A stretch of DNA of 64,000 nucleotides from DATFXM01 sp035315885 (GTDB lineage: Bacteria > Acidobacteriota > Blastocatellia > UBA7656). The notes beneath the pieces are model-generated. The model did not search any database and was not told the DNA's origin. It saw nothing but the letters and a program-made list of their open reading frames with translations. The position numbers and the translations under genes are program-made. This document shows, in pieces, positions 33,268 to 42,180 of this stretch. The stretch lies in the NCBI GenBank assembly GCA_035315885.1, contig DATFXM010000194.1, forward strand, positions 186,001-250,000, in the 5' to 3' direction. The stretch's first letter is position 1. Each line of letters opens with the position of its first letter.

Positions 33268-36096
33268 ATGTCACAAGATGAGCAACACAGAAAACTAACT
33301 CAGCTCGCGAAGGACGCTGAGGATCGCGGAGGGCAACTGCAGAACTACCCGCCTCCTGATAAATGGGACGACTGGGTTGAGTTGGATGCGCGCGCATGGC
33401 CGCGACGAGTCGAGCGTCACTATCAACTGATCCCGACTGTGTGCTTCAACTGCGAGTCGGCTTGCGGCCTGCTGGCCTACGTGGACAAACAGACCGGAGA
33501 GATCCGCAAGTTCGAAGGCAACCCTCTCCACCCCGGGTCGCGCGGGCGCAATTGCGCCAAGGGGCCGGCGACAATCAACCAGATCGATGATCCCGAACGA
33601 ATCCTGTATCCGCTGAAGCGGAAAGGTAAGCGTGGCGAAGGCGAATGGGAGCGCACAACCTGGGACGAGGTTCTGGACACTTTCTCCGCACGAATACGGA
33701 AGGCGCTGATCGATGGGCGTCGCGACGAAGTCGTCTACCACGTCGGACGCCCGGGTCACGACGGGTACATCGATCGAGTTCTTCAGGCGTGGGGAGTTGA
33801 CGGTCACAACTCTCACACGAATATCTGCTCTTCGTCCGCGCGTCTCGGTTACGCGCTTTGGCAAGGAGCGGACCGGCCCTCGCCCGATTATTCAAACGCC
33901 AGGTTTATTCTTCTGCTCAGCTCGCACCTGGAAACGGGGCACTACTTCAATCCGCATGCTCAACGAATAATCGAAGGCAAAATGAGCGGCGCCAAAATCG
34001 CGGTGATCGATCCGCGTCTTTCGAACACCGCCTCCTCAGCGAACTATTGGTTGTCACCGTATCCCGGCACCGAAGCTGCGTTGCTGCTTTCGATGGCCTC
34101 AGTCATCCTGAATGAGAATCTCTTCGACCGCCAGTTCGTGCGACGCTGGGTGAACTGGGAAGAATTCATGCGCTTTGAGCGGCCGCACCTCCCGTCTTCA
34201 TTTGAATCTTTCATTGACGAGCTCAGGCAAGTGTATTCAAGCTTCACGCCGGAGTTTGCTGCTGAGGAATGCGGCGTGGAAGCATCCACGATTGTCGAGG
34301 TAGCGCACGAGATCGCTCGAGCGGGTTCCGCGTTTGCCTCGCACGTATGGCGCAGCGCGGCAAGCGGAAACCTCGGAGGTTGGCAGGTTGCACGCGCGTT
34401 GATGTTCCTTAACGTCCTGACTGGAAGCGTCGGAACTCGCGGGGGTGTTTGTCCTAACACGTGGAACAAATTCGTGGCGACTCCGTTTTCAAAGCCGGAG
34501 CCACAAAAAGTATGGAGTGAGCTCCTGTGGCCCCGCGAGTATCCCCTCTCGCATCACGAGCTGAGTTTCCTGCTTCCCCATTTATTGAAAGACGGGCGAG
34601 GCCATCTGTCGGCGTACTTCACTCGCGTTTACAACCCGGTTTGGACCAATCCTGATGGATTGAGTTGGATTGAGGTGTTGCGCGATGAGTCACTGATTGA
34701 GCTTCATGCAGCGCTGACGCCGGTATGGAGCGAGACCGCGTGGTTTGCCGACTATGTCTTGCCGATGGGCCTGGGCGCTGAGCGGCATGACTTGATGAGC
34801 CAGGAGACGCACTCTGCTCAATGGATTTCGTTTAGACAGCCGGTCAAACGAGTGGTCGCCGAGAGATCCGGCGCCCACGTGGACTACACGTATCAGGCCA
34901 ACCCCGGCGAGGTTTGGGAAGAGGACGAGTTCTGGATCGAGTTGTCGTGGAGGATCGATCCCGACGGAAGTCTCGGCGTACGCCGACATTTCGAGTCCCC
35001 GTACCGGCCCGGCGAAAAGGTGTCGATCGAAGAGTACTATCGGTGGATCTTCGAAAACAGCATACCCGGCCTGAAAGAACAGGCAGCGAGCATGGGCCAG
35101 GAGCCGCTCGACTACATGCGACGGATCGGCTCGTTCTCGGTAAGGAAGAATGTCTACGATCTGCACGAGGCTGCGGTCTCCGAGGCACAGCTCGAAAACG
35201 CACGGATCGACGATCAAACCGGAAGGATAATCAAGCCCGGGGTGGGTGCGATGAGCGCCGTCGGCTTGATGATCGACGGAGAGCCGCGCGTCGGGTTCAA
35301 CACGCCCTCGCGGAAGCTCGAGTTGTACTCCAGGACGATGGCAGAATGGAAGTGGCCTGAGCACAGCCTGCCGGGTTACATGCGCAGTCACATACACTGG
35401 AGAGACCTGGAGCGCGGCTCGGGGGAATACATTCTGGTGCCTACTTTTCGGCTACCTACGCTGATTCACACTCGCTCGGGCAACGCGAAGTGGTTGTATG
35501 AAATCTCGCATACGAATCCGTTATGGGTTAACCCCGGTGACGCGAAGGTGCTCGGCTTCGAGAATGGGGCGCTGGTCAGAGTGAACACGGAGATCGGATA
35601 CTTCGTGATTCGGGCCTGGGTGACTGAAGGAATCAGGCCTGGCGTAGTTGCGTGTTCGCACCATCTCGGCAGGTGGCGTCTTAAGCGTGAGGAAGGCGCG
35701 GACCGCTGGGCCTCTGCCCTGGTAGATCTGGAAGAACTCGGTGAAGGCCGGTGGAAGCTGAGACGCGTTGAAGGGATCGCGCCGTTCGAAAGCGCGGACC
35801 CCGATTCGGAAAGAATCTTCTGGCGCGAAGCAGGCGTACATCAGAATCTGGCTTTCCCGGTGCATCCGGACCCGGTGAGCGGAATGCACTGCTGGCATCA
35901 GCGAGTGCGACTGGAAAGCGCGAAAGACGGCGATCAGTACGGGGACGTCGTGGTGGACACGAAGCTGTCTCGAGATGTCTATCGCAAGTGGTTGGAGATG
36001 ACGCGGCCCGCTCCCGGACCCGAGGGTCTGAGGCGACCGCGATGGTTCTCACGTCCGGTCAGGCCCGCCGATGAGGTGTACGTCATGACGGTTTAG
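33268..36096 (+). CDS. Molybdopterin (bis-MGD) oxidoreductase catalytic subunit
   Basis: 942 residues. The N-terminus has a 4Fe-4S motif (PTVCFNCESACGLLAY ... RNCAKG), the signature of DMSO-reductase-family enzymes, and molybdopterin contacts VYHVGRPGHDGYIDRV and GADRPSPDY. Cys187 in TNICSSSARLGY is at the position of the Mo ligand. C-terminal dinucleotide-binding segment includes HTNPLWVNPGDAKVLG. No Tat signal peptide is visible, so the enzyme is predicted to face the cytoplasm, with the preceding FeS-NrfD protein as membrane partner. The substrate is not clear; tetrathionate, polysulfide or arsenic-type enzymes are all possible relatives. Confidence 0.9.
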   Translation: MSQDEQHRKLTQLAKDAEDRGGQLQNYPPPDKWDDWVELDARAWPRRVERHYQLIPTVCFNCESACGLLAYVDKQTGEIRKFEGNPLHPGSRGRNCAKGPATINQIDDPERILYPLKRKGKRGEGEWERTTWDEVLDTFSARIRKALIDGRRDEVVYHVGRPGHDGYIDRVLQAWGVDGHNSHTNICSSSARLGYALWQGADRPSPDYSNARFILLLSSHLETGHYFNPHAQRIIEGKMSGAKIAVIDPRLSNTASSANYWLSPYPGTEAALLLSMASVILNENLFDRQFVRRWVNWEEFMRFERPHLPSSFESFIDELRQVYSSFTPEFAAEECGVEASTIVEVAHEIARAGSAFASHVWRSAASGNLGGWQVARALMFLNVLTGSVGTRGGVCPNTWNKFVATPFSKPEPQKVWSELLWPREYPLSHHELSFLLPHLLKDGRGHLSAYFTRVYNPVWTNPDGLSWIEVLRDESLIELHAALTPVWSETAWFADYVLPMGLGAERHDLMSQETHSAQWISFRQPVKRVVAERSGAHVDYTYQANPGEVWEEDEFWIELSWRIDPDGSLGVRRHFESPYRPGEKVSIEEYYRWIFENSIPGLKEQAASMGQEPLDYMRRIGSFSVRKNVYDLHEAAVSEAQLENARIDDQTGRIIKPGVGAMSAVGLMIDGEPRVGFNTPSRKLELYSRTMAEWKWPEHSLPGYMRSHIHWRDLERGSGEYILVPTFRLPTLIHTRSGNAKWLYEISHTNPLWVNPGDAKVLGFENGALVRVNTEIGYFVIRAWVTEGIRPGVVACSHHLGRWRLKREEGADRWASALVDLEELGEGRWKLRRVEGIAPFESADPDSERIFWREAGVHQNLAFPVHPDPVSGMHCWHQRVRLESAKDGDQYGDVVVDTKLSRDVYRKWLEMTRPAPGPEGLRRPRWFSRPVRPADEVYVMTV

Positions 36097-36305
36097 AGTC
36101 TTGGGTTTAGGGTTTAGAGTTTTGGGTTTAGTGTTTCGGGATTAGTGTTTCGGGGTCCGGAGATTTTGACGAGGAAGAGTTCTGTTATCGGCTGCTGCCT
36201 TCAGTCGCCAAAGACAACCAGAGACCCGAAACCAGAAACTAGAAACCCCGAAACCCTAAACCCGAAACCTAATTTAGGTTTTACGATTCACGATTCTCAA
36301 GGTAG
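36097..36305. repeat. Telomere-like GGGTTTA heptamers and CCCGAAACC arms
   Basis: GGGTTTAGGGTTTAGAG and related copies (36106-36160) face CCCGAAACCAGAAACTAGAAA and CCCTAAACCCGAAACC copies (36221-36270). The arms are complementary. Not a telomere: it is internal and short. Confidence 0.85.
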
Positions 36306-36320
36306 GCTTAGAGGGTAAAG

Positions 36321-37469
36321 ATGAGAATAGTGGTTATCGGATACGGCCGAGTGGGATTCAGAACCGTAGCCGCGCTGCTCGAACGAGGACATCAGATCGG
36401 TCTTGTCGACAAAGAGGCCAGCCGCCTCAGTCGCGCGTCCCACCTCGAAGGTGTTGAGCTCGTCCACGGAAACGGCATCGACGTAGATATCCAGCGTGAA
36501 GCCGGCGTGGGTGAAGCCGATATGCTTCTTGCCGTCACTTTCGACGACAATGTCAATCTCATGGCCGCTCAGGTCGCTCGAACGCACTACCGCGTCCCGA
36601 TTGCGATTGCGAGGGTCTACGAACCGACCCATGCGGAGGCCATTCAAGAAGATCCTCAGCTCGTGGTCGTCTGCCCGACATTATTTGCCGTAAAGCATAT
36701 CGTCGAACAGGTGGACATCGCCGCGGGGCAGGCAAGGCCGGAGCCCAGAGCACCCGTTGAGCCTCCTACACCGCCGCCGAGACCGCACTACGACGCAACG
36801 GACGACTTTCGCTACATCCTGATCGCCGGTGGCGGCAAAGTCGGCGTTAACCTCGCGCGCGAGCTCTACGAGGCCGGTCACGAAGTTGCCGTCATCGAGC
36901 GCGATCCGGCGCGAGGCGCCGCGCTTCTAAACAAGCTCAGTTGCCCGATTTTCGTGGGAGACAGCTCGACGCACGATGTACTCGAGATGGCGGGAGCTCA
37001 ACGAGCTCGCGTATTCGTAGCCGCCACCGGGAGCGATCAGGACAACCTGATTGCCTGTCAGGTCGCCAAAAAAGTGTTTGGTGTCCCGAAGACCATAGCT
37101 CGTGCATCCAATCCTAAGAACGAAGACGTAATGATGCGTTTGGGGGTCGACTCGACCGTCAGTTCAACCGCAATCATCGAGCAGGTAATCGAACGCGAGC
37201 TTCCGACAGTAAAAATCAAAACGCTTCTGAGCTTGCAGGCGGGAGCGTTCCAGATTCTGGAATACACGATCGACGTGAACTCGCCGGCTGCTGGAAAGCT
37301 GGTGCGGGACATCAGCCTTCCAACGGACAGCAACCTGATAGCTGTTCTTCGCGGTCAAACTGCTGTCGTAGCTCGAGGCGACACCCGGCTCGCAGAAGGA
37401 GACCTGGTTGTCGCGCTGGTTAATACAGAGCAGGAATCTGAATTGAGAACCGCGCTTCTTGGCGCGTGA
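36321..37469 (+). CDS. TrkA-like K+ transport regulator with two TrkA-N domains
   Basis: 382 residues. Two NAD-binding Rossmann domains (MRIVVIGYGRVGFRTVAALL at residue 1 and YILIAGGGKVGVNLARELY at about 166) are joined by a Pro-rich linker (about 135-160); a TrkA-C domain follows from about 300. Such proteins form the cytoplasmic gating ring of Trk/Ktr K+ uptake systems. No membrane subunit (TrkH/G) gene is nearby, so the partner must be elsewhere. Preceded by AGGGTAAAG. Confidence 0.88.
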   Translation: MRIVVIGYGRVGFRTVAALLERGHQIGLVDKEASRLSRASHLEGVELVHGNGIDVDIQREAGVGEADMLLAVTFDDNVNLMAAQVARTHYRVPIAIARVYEPTHAEAIQEDPQLVVVCPTLFAVKHIVEQVDIAAGQARPEPRAPVEPPTPPPRPHYDATDDFRYILIAGGGKVGVNLARELYEAGHEVAVIERDPARGAALLNKLSCPIFVGDSSTHDVLEMAGAQRARVFVAATGSDQDNLIACQVAKKVFGVPKTIARASNPKNEDVMMRLGVDSTVSSTAIIEQVIERELPTVKIKTLLSLQAGAFQILEYTIDVNSPAAGKLVRDISLPTDSNLIAVLRGQTAVVARGDTRLAEGDLVVALVNTEQESELRTALLGA

Positions 37470-37500
37470 CAGAAAGGAGAATTGCCCACCACAACTGGAC

Positions 37501-37866
37501 ATGAACAAGAAAGTACTGGTTGTTGATGATCATCACGACACCTCATTGCTATTATGCAGGGTCCTGAAAACCGAAGGGTACGATGTACACCACGCAATCG
37601 ACGGAGTTGTAGGGTTAAGCTCAGCAAAGCGGGTCCATCCCGATCTAATCGTAACGGACGTGCAGATGCCGCGGATGAACGGCATCGAGATGATTCGATT
37701 GCTCAGAGAGAGCGATGAGTGCCGGCGGGTACCAATAATCGTAATCAGCTCTTATGGCAAGCACGTTATGGAAGACGCGCTCAGCGCGGGCGCGGATCAG
37801 TTCGTAGCGAAGCCGATAGATGTCGACGAGTTGTTGATCCAGGTGAAGACGCGTCTGGCGAACTAG
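37501..37866 (+). CDS. Single-domain response regulator (CheY-like)
   Basis: 121 residues from ATG 37501 (MNKKVLVVDDHHDT). Acidic pocket Asp9/Asp10, phosphoacceptor Asp53 in LIVTDVQMPRMNG, signal Thr/Ser in VISSYG and conserved Lys in AKPID. No output domain, so it acts through protein contact. It lies 31 bases after the TrkA-like gene, and the adjacent minus-strand gene is an FHA-GGDEF cyclase, suggesting a shared signalling circuit. An upstream TTG would add 14 residues but lacks a ribosome site. Confidence 0.88.
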   Translation: MNKKVLVVDDHHDTSLLLCRVLKTEGYDVHHAIDGVVGLSSAKRVHPDLIVTDVQMPRMNGIEMIRLLRESDECRRVPIIVISSYGKHVMEDALSAGADQFVAKPIDVDELLIQVKTRLAN

Positions 37867-37867
37867 T

Positions 37868-38857
37868 CTACTGGGCGTCAGCCGGTCCGTATATGATCGC
37901 GGAACTATCCACCATCTGATGGAGTGAGTCTGGTTTGTCTATCTCCGGGTCAAAGACGCAGGTTCGATTTCTGCCGCTCAGCTTTGCCCGGTAAAGCGCC
38001 TGGTCGGCTTTCTGGACCAGTTCGAGAGCAGTCAATCCGTCTCGCGGGAAGGATGCGACGCCGAGGCTGATCGTGATGAGCATGGTTAGGGTCGGATCGG
38101 TCGCAGACGCGTGGAACGCGTTGGACTCAACCCTTGCTCGAATGGCTTCCGCGACCTTGAACCCGTTGTTCTGCCCTTCGACGTAGGCCATGTACTCTTC
38201 GCCGCCGTACCTTGCAGCCTTCTCCACGCTCCCGACGATCTCGCTTATTATCTGACCTACATCGCGAATCGTGTAGCTTCCGACCAGATGTCCGCGGCCG
38301 TCGTTTACACGTTTGAAGTGGTCCAGGTCCATCATCAGAACGCTGACCTCTTCGGTTTCGGCAGTGCTTGCGGCACGATTGATCAAACGGTCCAGATCGG
38401 CAAACAAGCTCCTTCGCGAGCGAAGCCCGGTTAGGTCGTCGTATTGAGTCATCTTGTGAAGCCGTTCCTGGAAGTCGGCTTCAAACTCATCGAGCATCGC
38501 GAACTTGATCACGTGATTTCCGACCTTCACCCGGTCCCCGTCTTCCAGCAACTGCTGAGCGGTCAGCCGTGCGCCGTTGAGGTAGGTGCCGTTTGTTGAG
38601 CCGAGATCGCTGATGTAGTACTCAACGCAGGTAGCTTGATCGAGTCTGAGGATTTCGACGTGAAGGCGGGAGGCGATTTCGTCTCTGAGGACGAGGTCGG
38701 CTTGAGAGCCCCGGCCGATCAGGGTCTGCTCCTTCTCGACCTTTATGGTCAGACCTAAGGATGGGCCCTGCAGAACGACGAGCACCGGTCGTTTTTTGAG
38801 ATTCGACTGCGGCACGTCCCGCAGATCCAGCTTTACCGTTCGTTCCGCGTCACTCAT
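37868..38857 (-). CDS. FHA-domain diguanylate cyclase (GGDEF)
   Basis: 329 residues. An N-terminal FHA domain (about 25-120) has LIGRGSQADL, SRLHVEI and SDLGSTNGTYLNG, the phosphothreonine-binding signature. The C-terminal GGDEF domain contains MMDLDHFKRVNDGRGH and RYGGEEY at residues 216-222, a GGEEF variant with Tyr. No upstream RxxD inhibitory site is present, so product inhibition may be absent. Likely makes cyclic di-GMP under control of a phosphorylated partner. Convergent with the response regulator gene, stop to stop 1 base apart. Confidence 0.88.
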   Translation of the reverse strand: MSDAERTVKLDLRDVPQSNLKKRPVLVVLQGPSLGLTIKVEKEQTLIGRGSQADLVLRDEIASRLHVEILRLDQATCVEYYISDLGSTNGTYLNGARLTAQQLLEDGDRVKVGNHVIKFAMLDEFEADFQERLHKMTQYDDLTGLRSRRSLFADLDRLINRAASTAETEEVSVLMMDLDHFKRVNDGRGHLVGSYTIRDVGQIISEIVGSVEKAARYGGEEYMAYVEGQNNGFKVAEAIRARVESNAFHASATDPTLTMLITISLGVASFPRDGLTALELVQKADQALYRAKLSGRNRTCVFDPEIDKPDSLHQMVDSSAIIYGPADAQ

Positions 38858-38894
38858 TTGAATCTTTGACCTGCTGACTATATCAACAACCGGG

Positions 38895-39118
38895 TGGAAT
38901 CGTAAATCGTGAATAGTGAATAGTAAATGGTTTCTTGGCCCGGCTTCTGGGTTTCTGGTTCCTGGTTCCTGGTTCGAGGAATTGCGACTCTGCGATGGTC
39001 GGGAGTCGTTTGCCTAAGTCCTGCTTGCTCGGATGACAAGCATGCCCGCTAAGGAACAGCTGTTTCAACCAGAAACCCGAAACCAGAAACCCTAAACCCT
39101 GAACCCTAAACCGTTCCG
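38895..39118. repeat. GGTTTCT and CCCTAAAC opposed heptamers
   Basis: GGTTTCTGGTTCCTGGTTCCTGG copies (about 38946-38973) face AACCAGAAACCCGAAACC and CCCTAAACCCTGAACC copies (39067-39110). No gene seen in the gap. Confidence 0.75.
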
Positions 39119-39184
39119 AATAACCCTTACCCCTTGCCTGACGTTGCGACCACCAATAGAATCTCCTTTGAGCATGGAGATGTC

Positions 39185-39838
39185 ATGAACAAGAGTAACG
39201 GTCAGAGCCTGAGCGAGTGTCTCGGAGTTCAACGAATCGCTGAGGCCAACCTTCCAACCGAGTTGGGAGAGTTCCAGATCATTGCCTTCAAAAGTACCCT
39301 GGGGAACGAAGAATTCCCGGTGCTGGTCAAGGGCAACCTGAAACCCGACATAGCGAGTCTCGTTCGAATCCATTCCCAATGTCTGACCGGGGATGTATTT
39401 CACTCGATCAAATGTGACTGCGGCCGCCAGTTGGACCAGGCGATGCGAATGATCCAGCAGGAAGGTCACGGAGTGATCATCTACCAGCAACAGGAAGGCC
39501 GCGGCATCGGCTTTACCAACAAGATACGCGCTTACGCCCTTCAGGACGCGGGCCAGGACACCGTCGAAGCAAACCTCTCGCTGGGCTTCGAAGCCGACCT
39601 TCGCCAGTACGAATGCTGCGCCGAGATCCTCAAGCAACTTGGTCTTCGACGAATCCGGCTCATGTCAAACAACCCGGACAAAATCGAGGCGATTCGCCGC
39701 GCCGGCCTGGAGATTGTCGAGCGCGTATCGATCGAAGTCGAACCTGACGAAACAACCGCTCAGTACCTTCGCACCAAAAAGGAAAAGATGGGGCATCTTC
39801 TGGACCGGATCGAGCCCTCACCTCAGGCTGAAAAGTAA
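39185..39838 (+). CDS. ribA: GTP cyclohydrolase II
   Basis: Converts GTP to the 2,5-diaminopyrimidine precursor of riboflavin. From ATG 39185 (MNKSNGQSL; GGAG spacing 6) it is 217 residues. The zinc site is LTGDVFHSIKCDCGRQL, with RIHSQCLTG before it and IIYQQQEGRGIGF, the GTP-binding and catalytic motifs; NNPDKIEAI is also conserved. An upstream ATG 39134 would add 17 residues without clear homology. No fused DHBP synthase domain and no other rib genes nearby. Confidence 0.93.
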   Translation: MNKSNGQSLSECLGVQRIAEANLPTELGEFQIIAFKSTLGNEEFPVLVKGNLKPDIASLVRIHSQCLTGDVFHSIKCDCGRQLDQAMRMIQQEGHGVIIYQQQEGRGIGFTNKIRAYALQDAGQDTVEANLSLGFEADLRQYECCAEILKQLGLRRIRLMSNNPDKIEAIRRAGLEIVERVSIEVEPDETTAQYLRTKKEKMGHLLDRIEPSPQAEK

Positions 39839-39839
39839 G

Positions 39840-40904
39840 TCAACCTCGAAGCGACGACAGCGCTTCTCCAGTCAATGCCACGCAAGCCGAGGTTTTCAAG
39901 TTCAACAACAGTAAGAACTCACCCAGGCCCGCGGCTACAGTACCGGCTGCGACCGCCCGCTCGCCTTCCCTGCGCGGCGCGCTTAAGACCGAAAGCGCAT
40001 CTGCCGGCAAGAAGACTTCGTCTCCAGCCTGAATCACCCAGCGTCCGGATTCTTCGGCGGTAAGCACCGTTTCGATCTGACCGCGGCGAAAAATGACCGC
40101 ATTCAATTTCGCGAGTTCTCCTCTCAGAACGGCGGCCCACTTAGCCGCCTCTCGCGCATTGAACGCCACGCGTCGATCGGACATCACGAACTCGATGCCT
40201 TCGGTTGAGGACCTGATCACAATGCTCGATTCAGGTAGCGCTGTTTCGGATCGTTCTACTTGTCGTGACTCGACAAATTGTTCAAGGCAGGATGCCACCT
40301 TGAAGCAAAACGCCAGCGGAAGCTCCAATCCTTTAACCTGAATCCGGGGAGCTCTGCGCCGTACAGTTTCGGAAGGCGATTCAAGCTTCGTCCTTCGCGA
40401 GTCGAGTTCCTGCAAGTGGTCGGGGCCAAGCAGCACCCAGCGCGCGTTTCGCTGATCGCTCAACAGAAGCTGACCTTCCGATGCCGAGGCTATGAGCCAA
40501 TCGGGCAATGAGCATCGGGTATTCGCGGCGTCCGCGCCCGACTGCATGCGCAGCAGGCATTCAATGTCGGGCGCATCGAGCCAAATCTCGCTCTGAGGAA
40601 ATGACAGCAGCAGGCCGATCGCGGTGTTGGCCATCACAATCTCTGCTGATGAACGTCGGACTTCGAACTGTTCCAGTCGCAGTCGCACCGTAGCCCAGAA
40701 GTGACGCGCTTCGAGGGCTCCGAGTTTCACTTCGCGATCCTGGTGCCGGATTATCAGCGCTCCATCGGCGCGAATGGTAAGCCCGCTACCTCCCTGCCTG
40801 ATGACTTCCGGAGTCGATTTTCCGTCTTCGATGAACTGCGACAAGGAAGAGTAAAGATAGGGAGCGAAGGCCAGACTGCAACGTATGGATAAAAGATTCA
40901 ACAT
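39840..40904 (-). CDS. Protein of unknown function
   Basis: 354 residues, mainly beta-strand and amphipathic segments, with no signal peptide beyond a short hydrophobic start and no motif I recognise. It contains several similar segments of the form LIIRHQDREVKLGALEARHFWA and VMSDRRVAFNAREAAKWAAV, separated by about 200 residues, which suggests an internal duplication. The start ATG 40904 is at MLNLLSIRC. Function not assignable. Confidence 0.6.
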   Translation of the reverse strand: MLNLLSIRCSLAFAPYLYSSLSQFIEDGKSTPEVIRQGGSGLTIRADGALIIRHQDREVKLGALEARHFWATVRLRLEQFEVRRSSAEIVMANTAIGLLLSFPQSEIWLDAPDIECLLRMQSGADAANTRCSLPDWLIASASEGQLLLSDQRNARWVLLGPDHLQELDSRRTKLESPSETVRRRAPRIQVKGLELPLAFCFKVASCLEQFVESRQVERSETALPESSIVIRSSTEGIEFVMSDRRVAFNAREAAKWAAVLRGELAKLNAVIFRRGQIETVLTAEESGRWVIQAGDEVFLPADALSVLSAPRREGERAVAAGTVAAGLGEFLLLLNLKTSACVALTGEALSSLRG

Positions 40905-41002
40905 CGTTTTTCTCTCGGTGCGCTACTGTTAGCGTAGCACGCACGAGGCCGGTCCTTCTATCAACATTGCTAAGCGCGATGTAATTCGGTAGAAATCAAT
41001 CT

Positions 41003-41311
41003 ATGTCAGAGAAGCGCGCGAGGCCGAGTGATGCGATTCGCAGAGTATTGAGCGGCAGTTTGCTTGCCGCAGAGGGAGACAAGCTTGCGAACGGGTTGCA
41101 GGAGCGAAGCGTTCATTTGGGTCCCGACGGGTATGTTTATCAGTTGGCCACGAGTGAAAGGCGAGGTGTTCTGGAGACTTCGATAGTCGGCAAGCGCGCT
41201 GTCGGCGAGTACCTCAGATGGGTTGACGGACTGTTCCGGCCGGGCGAACTGCCAGGCGAAGAGAACGGCATTCATTTCCGCGCAGCACGAAAGCTGCGCG
41301 AACTAATCTGA
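41003..41311 (+). CDS. Small protein of unknown function
   Basis: 102 residues, basic N-terminus (MSEKRARPSDAIRRVL), no cysteine pair, no membrane segment. Separated from the unknown minus-strand gene by 98 bases and from the next gene by 31. Codon pattern looks coding but the family is not recognised. Confidence 0.5.
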   Translation: MSEKRARPSDAIRRVLSGSLLAAEGDKLANGLQERSVHLGPDGYVYQLATSERRGVLETSIVGKRAVGEYLRWVDGLFRPGELPGEENGIHFRAARKLRELI

Positions 41312-41342
41312 ACGCAGACATACGAGGACGAAGGCAGATTCG

Positions 41343-41768
41343 ATGAGTGATTTGCTATTCAGGAAGCCGAGTGTGGGTAAGGAAATTTTGTCTCATTGCG
41401 GCCGCTGCAAGGACGAGCGGACGCACATTGTGACCGCGATGGACGGCGATGTTGTTCGTCGGGTCACCTGCTCGACGTGCGGCAGCACGCACAATTACCG
41501 GCCGCCGGCGACGAAGCGGCCGGTAAGAAGCGGAGCCGGCCGTACCCGCAGCGAAGGGGGAACTCAAAAGCAGGCCTTTCGGATTGATCCGAGCCGCCCG
41601 GTGAGAGACTACGACATGCACGCAAACTTCAGTGAAGGAGAGGTGATCAGTCACCCGAAGTTCGGACTGGGTGAAGTTCAGACCTCTCTTGCGCCTAACA
41701 AGATCGAAGTACGCTTCACTGAAGGCACACGGTTACTGCTGCACAACATGAAAAGTGCTGAGTACTGA
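41343..41768 (+). CDS. Zinc-ribbon protein with CarD/DUF3553-like domain
   Basis: 141 residues. A zinc ribbon (CGRCKDERTHIV ... CSTCGSTH, about 19-51) is followed by a basic linker and a C-terminal domain with FSEGEVISHPKFGLGEVQ, the small beta-barrel pattern of DUF3553 and the RNA-polymerase-interacting CarD family. The last residues (MKSAEY) are encoded by AGTGCTGAGTACTGA, i.e. by the flanking heptamer repeat, which also supplies the stop. Confidence 0.65.
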   Translation: MSDLLFRKPSVGKEILSHCGRCKDERTHIVTAMDGDVVRRVTCSTCGSTHNYRPPATKRPVRSGAGRTRSEGGTQKQAFRIDPSRPVRDYDMHANFSEGEVISHPKFGLGEVQTSLAPNKIEVRFTEGTRLLLHNMKSAEY

Positions 41769-41801
41769 GTGCCGAGTGCCGAGTTGTGAATGATCAGCTC
41801 G

Positions 41802-41822
41802 GGCCGCGGAGACGCCGCGGCC
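41802..41822. other. GC-rich hairpin between convergent genes
   Basis: GGCCGCGG/CCGCGGCC, a perfect 8-bp stem with a 5-base loop. It lacks a T-tract on either strand. A second weaker stem (CTCAG/CTGAG) is at about 41847. Confidence 0.5.
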
Positions 41823-41922
41823 TGCGCAGCGACAGTTGAGGCGCTCAGAGTTTCACTGAGGCACAGTTGAACTGGCCACGCGAGAACTTGCAAGAGCTGT
41901 GGTGCGCTTCTAGAACCGGCCT

Positions 41923-42162
41923 TTACTTGAAGAAGCTGGCGTTCTTCTGGATGAAGTGACGCCATTTGTCTGGGACGTAGGCTTCCACAAAGATCGCAGA
42001 AACGGGACAGGCAGGGCGGCACGCGTCGCAGTTAGTGCAGGCGGCCGGATCGATGTACATCTGTGGTTCTCCCGGCCCCCCTTGAATGCAGTCTTCCGGA
42101 CACACATCGACGCAATACAGCTCTTTTGCGCCTATGCACGGCTCACAGATAACGTAGGCCAA
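41923..42162 (-). CDS. Seven-iron-type ferredoxin, copy 1
   Basis: 79 residues with two cluster motifs: ICEPCIGAKELYCVDVCPED (the variant of 3Fe-4S/4Fe-4S ferredoxins) and CTNCDACRPACPVSAIF. A low-potential soluble electron carrier. It lies 18 bases after its paralogue at 42181-42438 on the same strand. Confidence 0.9.
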   Translation of the reverse strand: MAYVICEPCIGAKELYCVDVCPEDCIQGGPGEPQMYIDPAACTNCDACRPACPVSAIFVEAYVPDKWRHFIQKNASFFK

Positions 42163-42180
42163 GCTAACTCCAAAATGAGT

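Noticed and set aside
36097..36160. Telomere-type GGGTTTA repeats
   Set aside because: Internal, short and degenerate, flanked by normal genes; it is one of several heptamer families in this genome.
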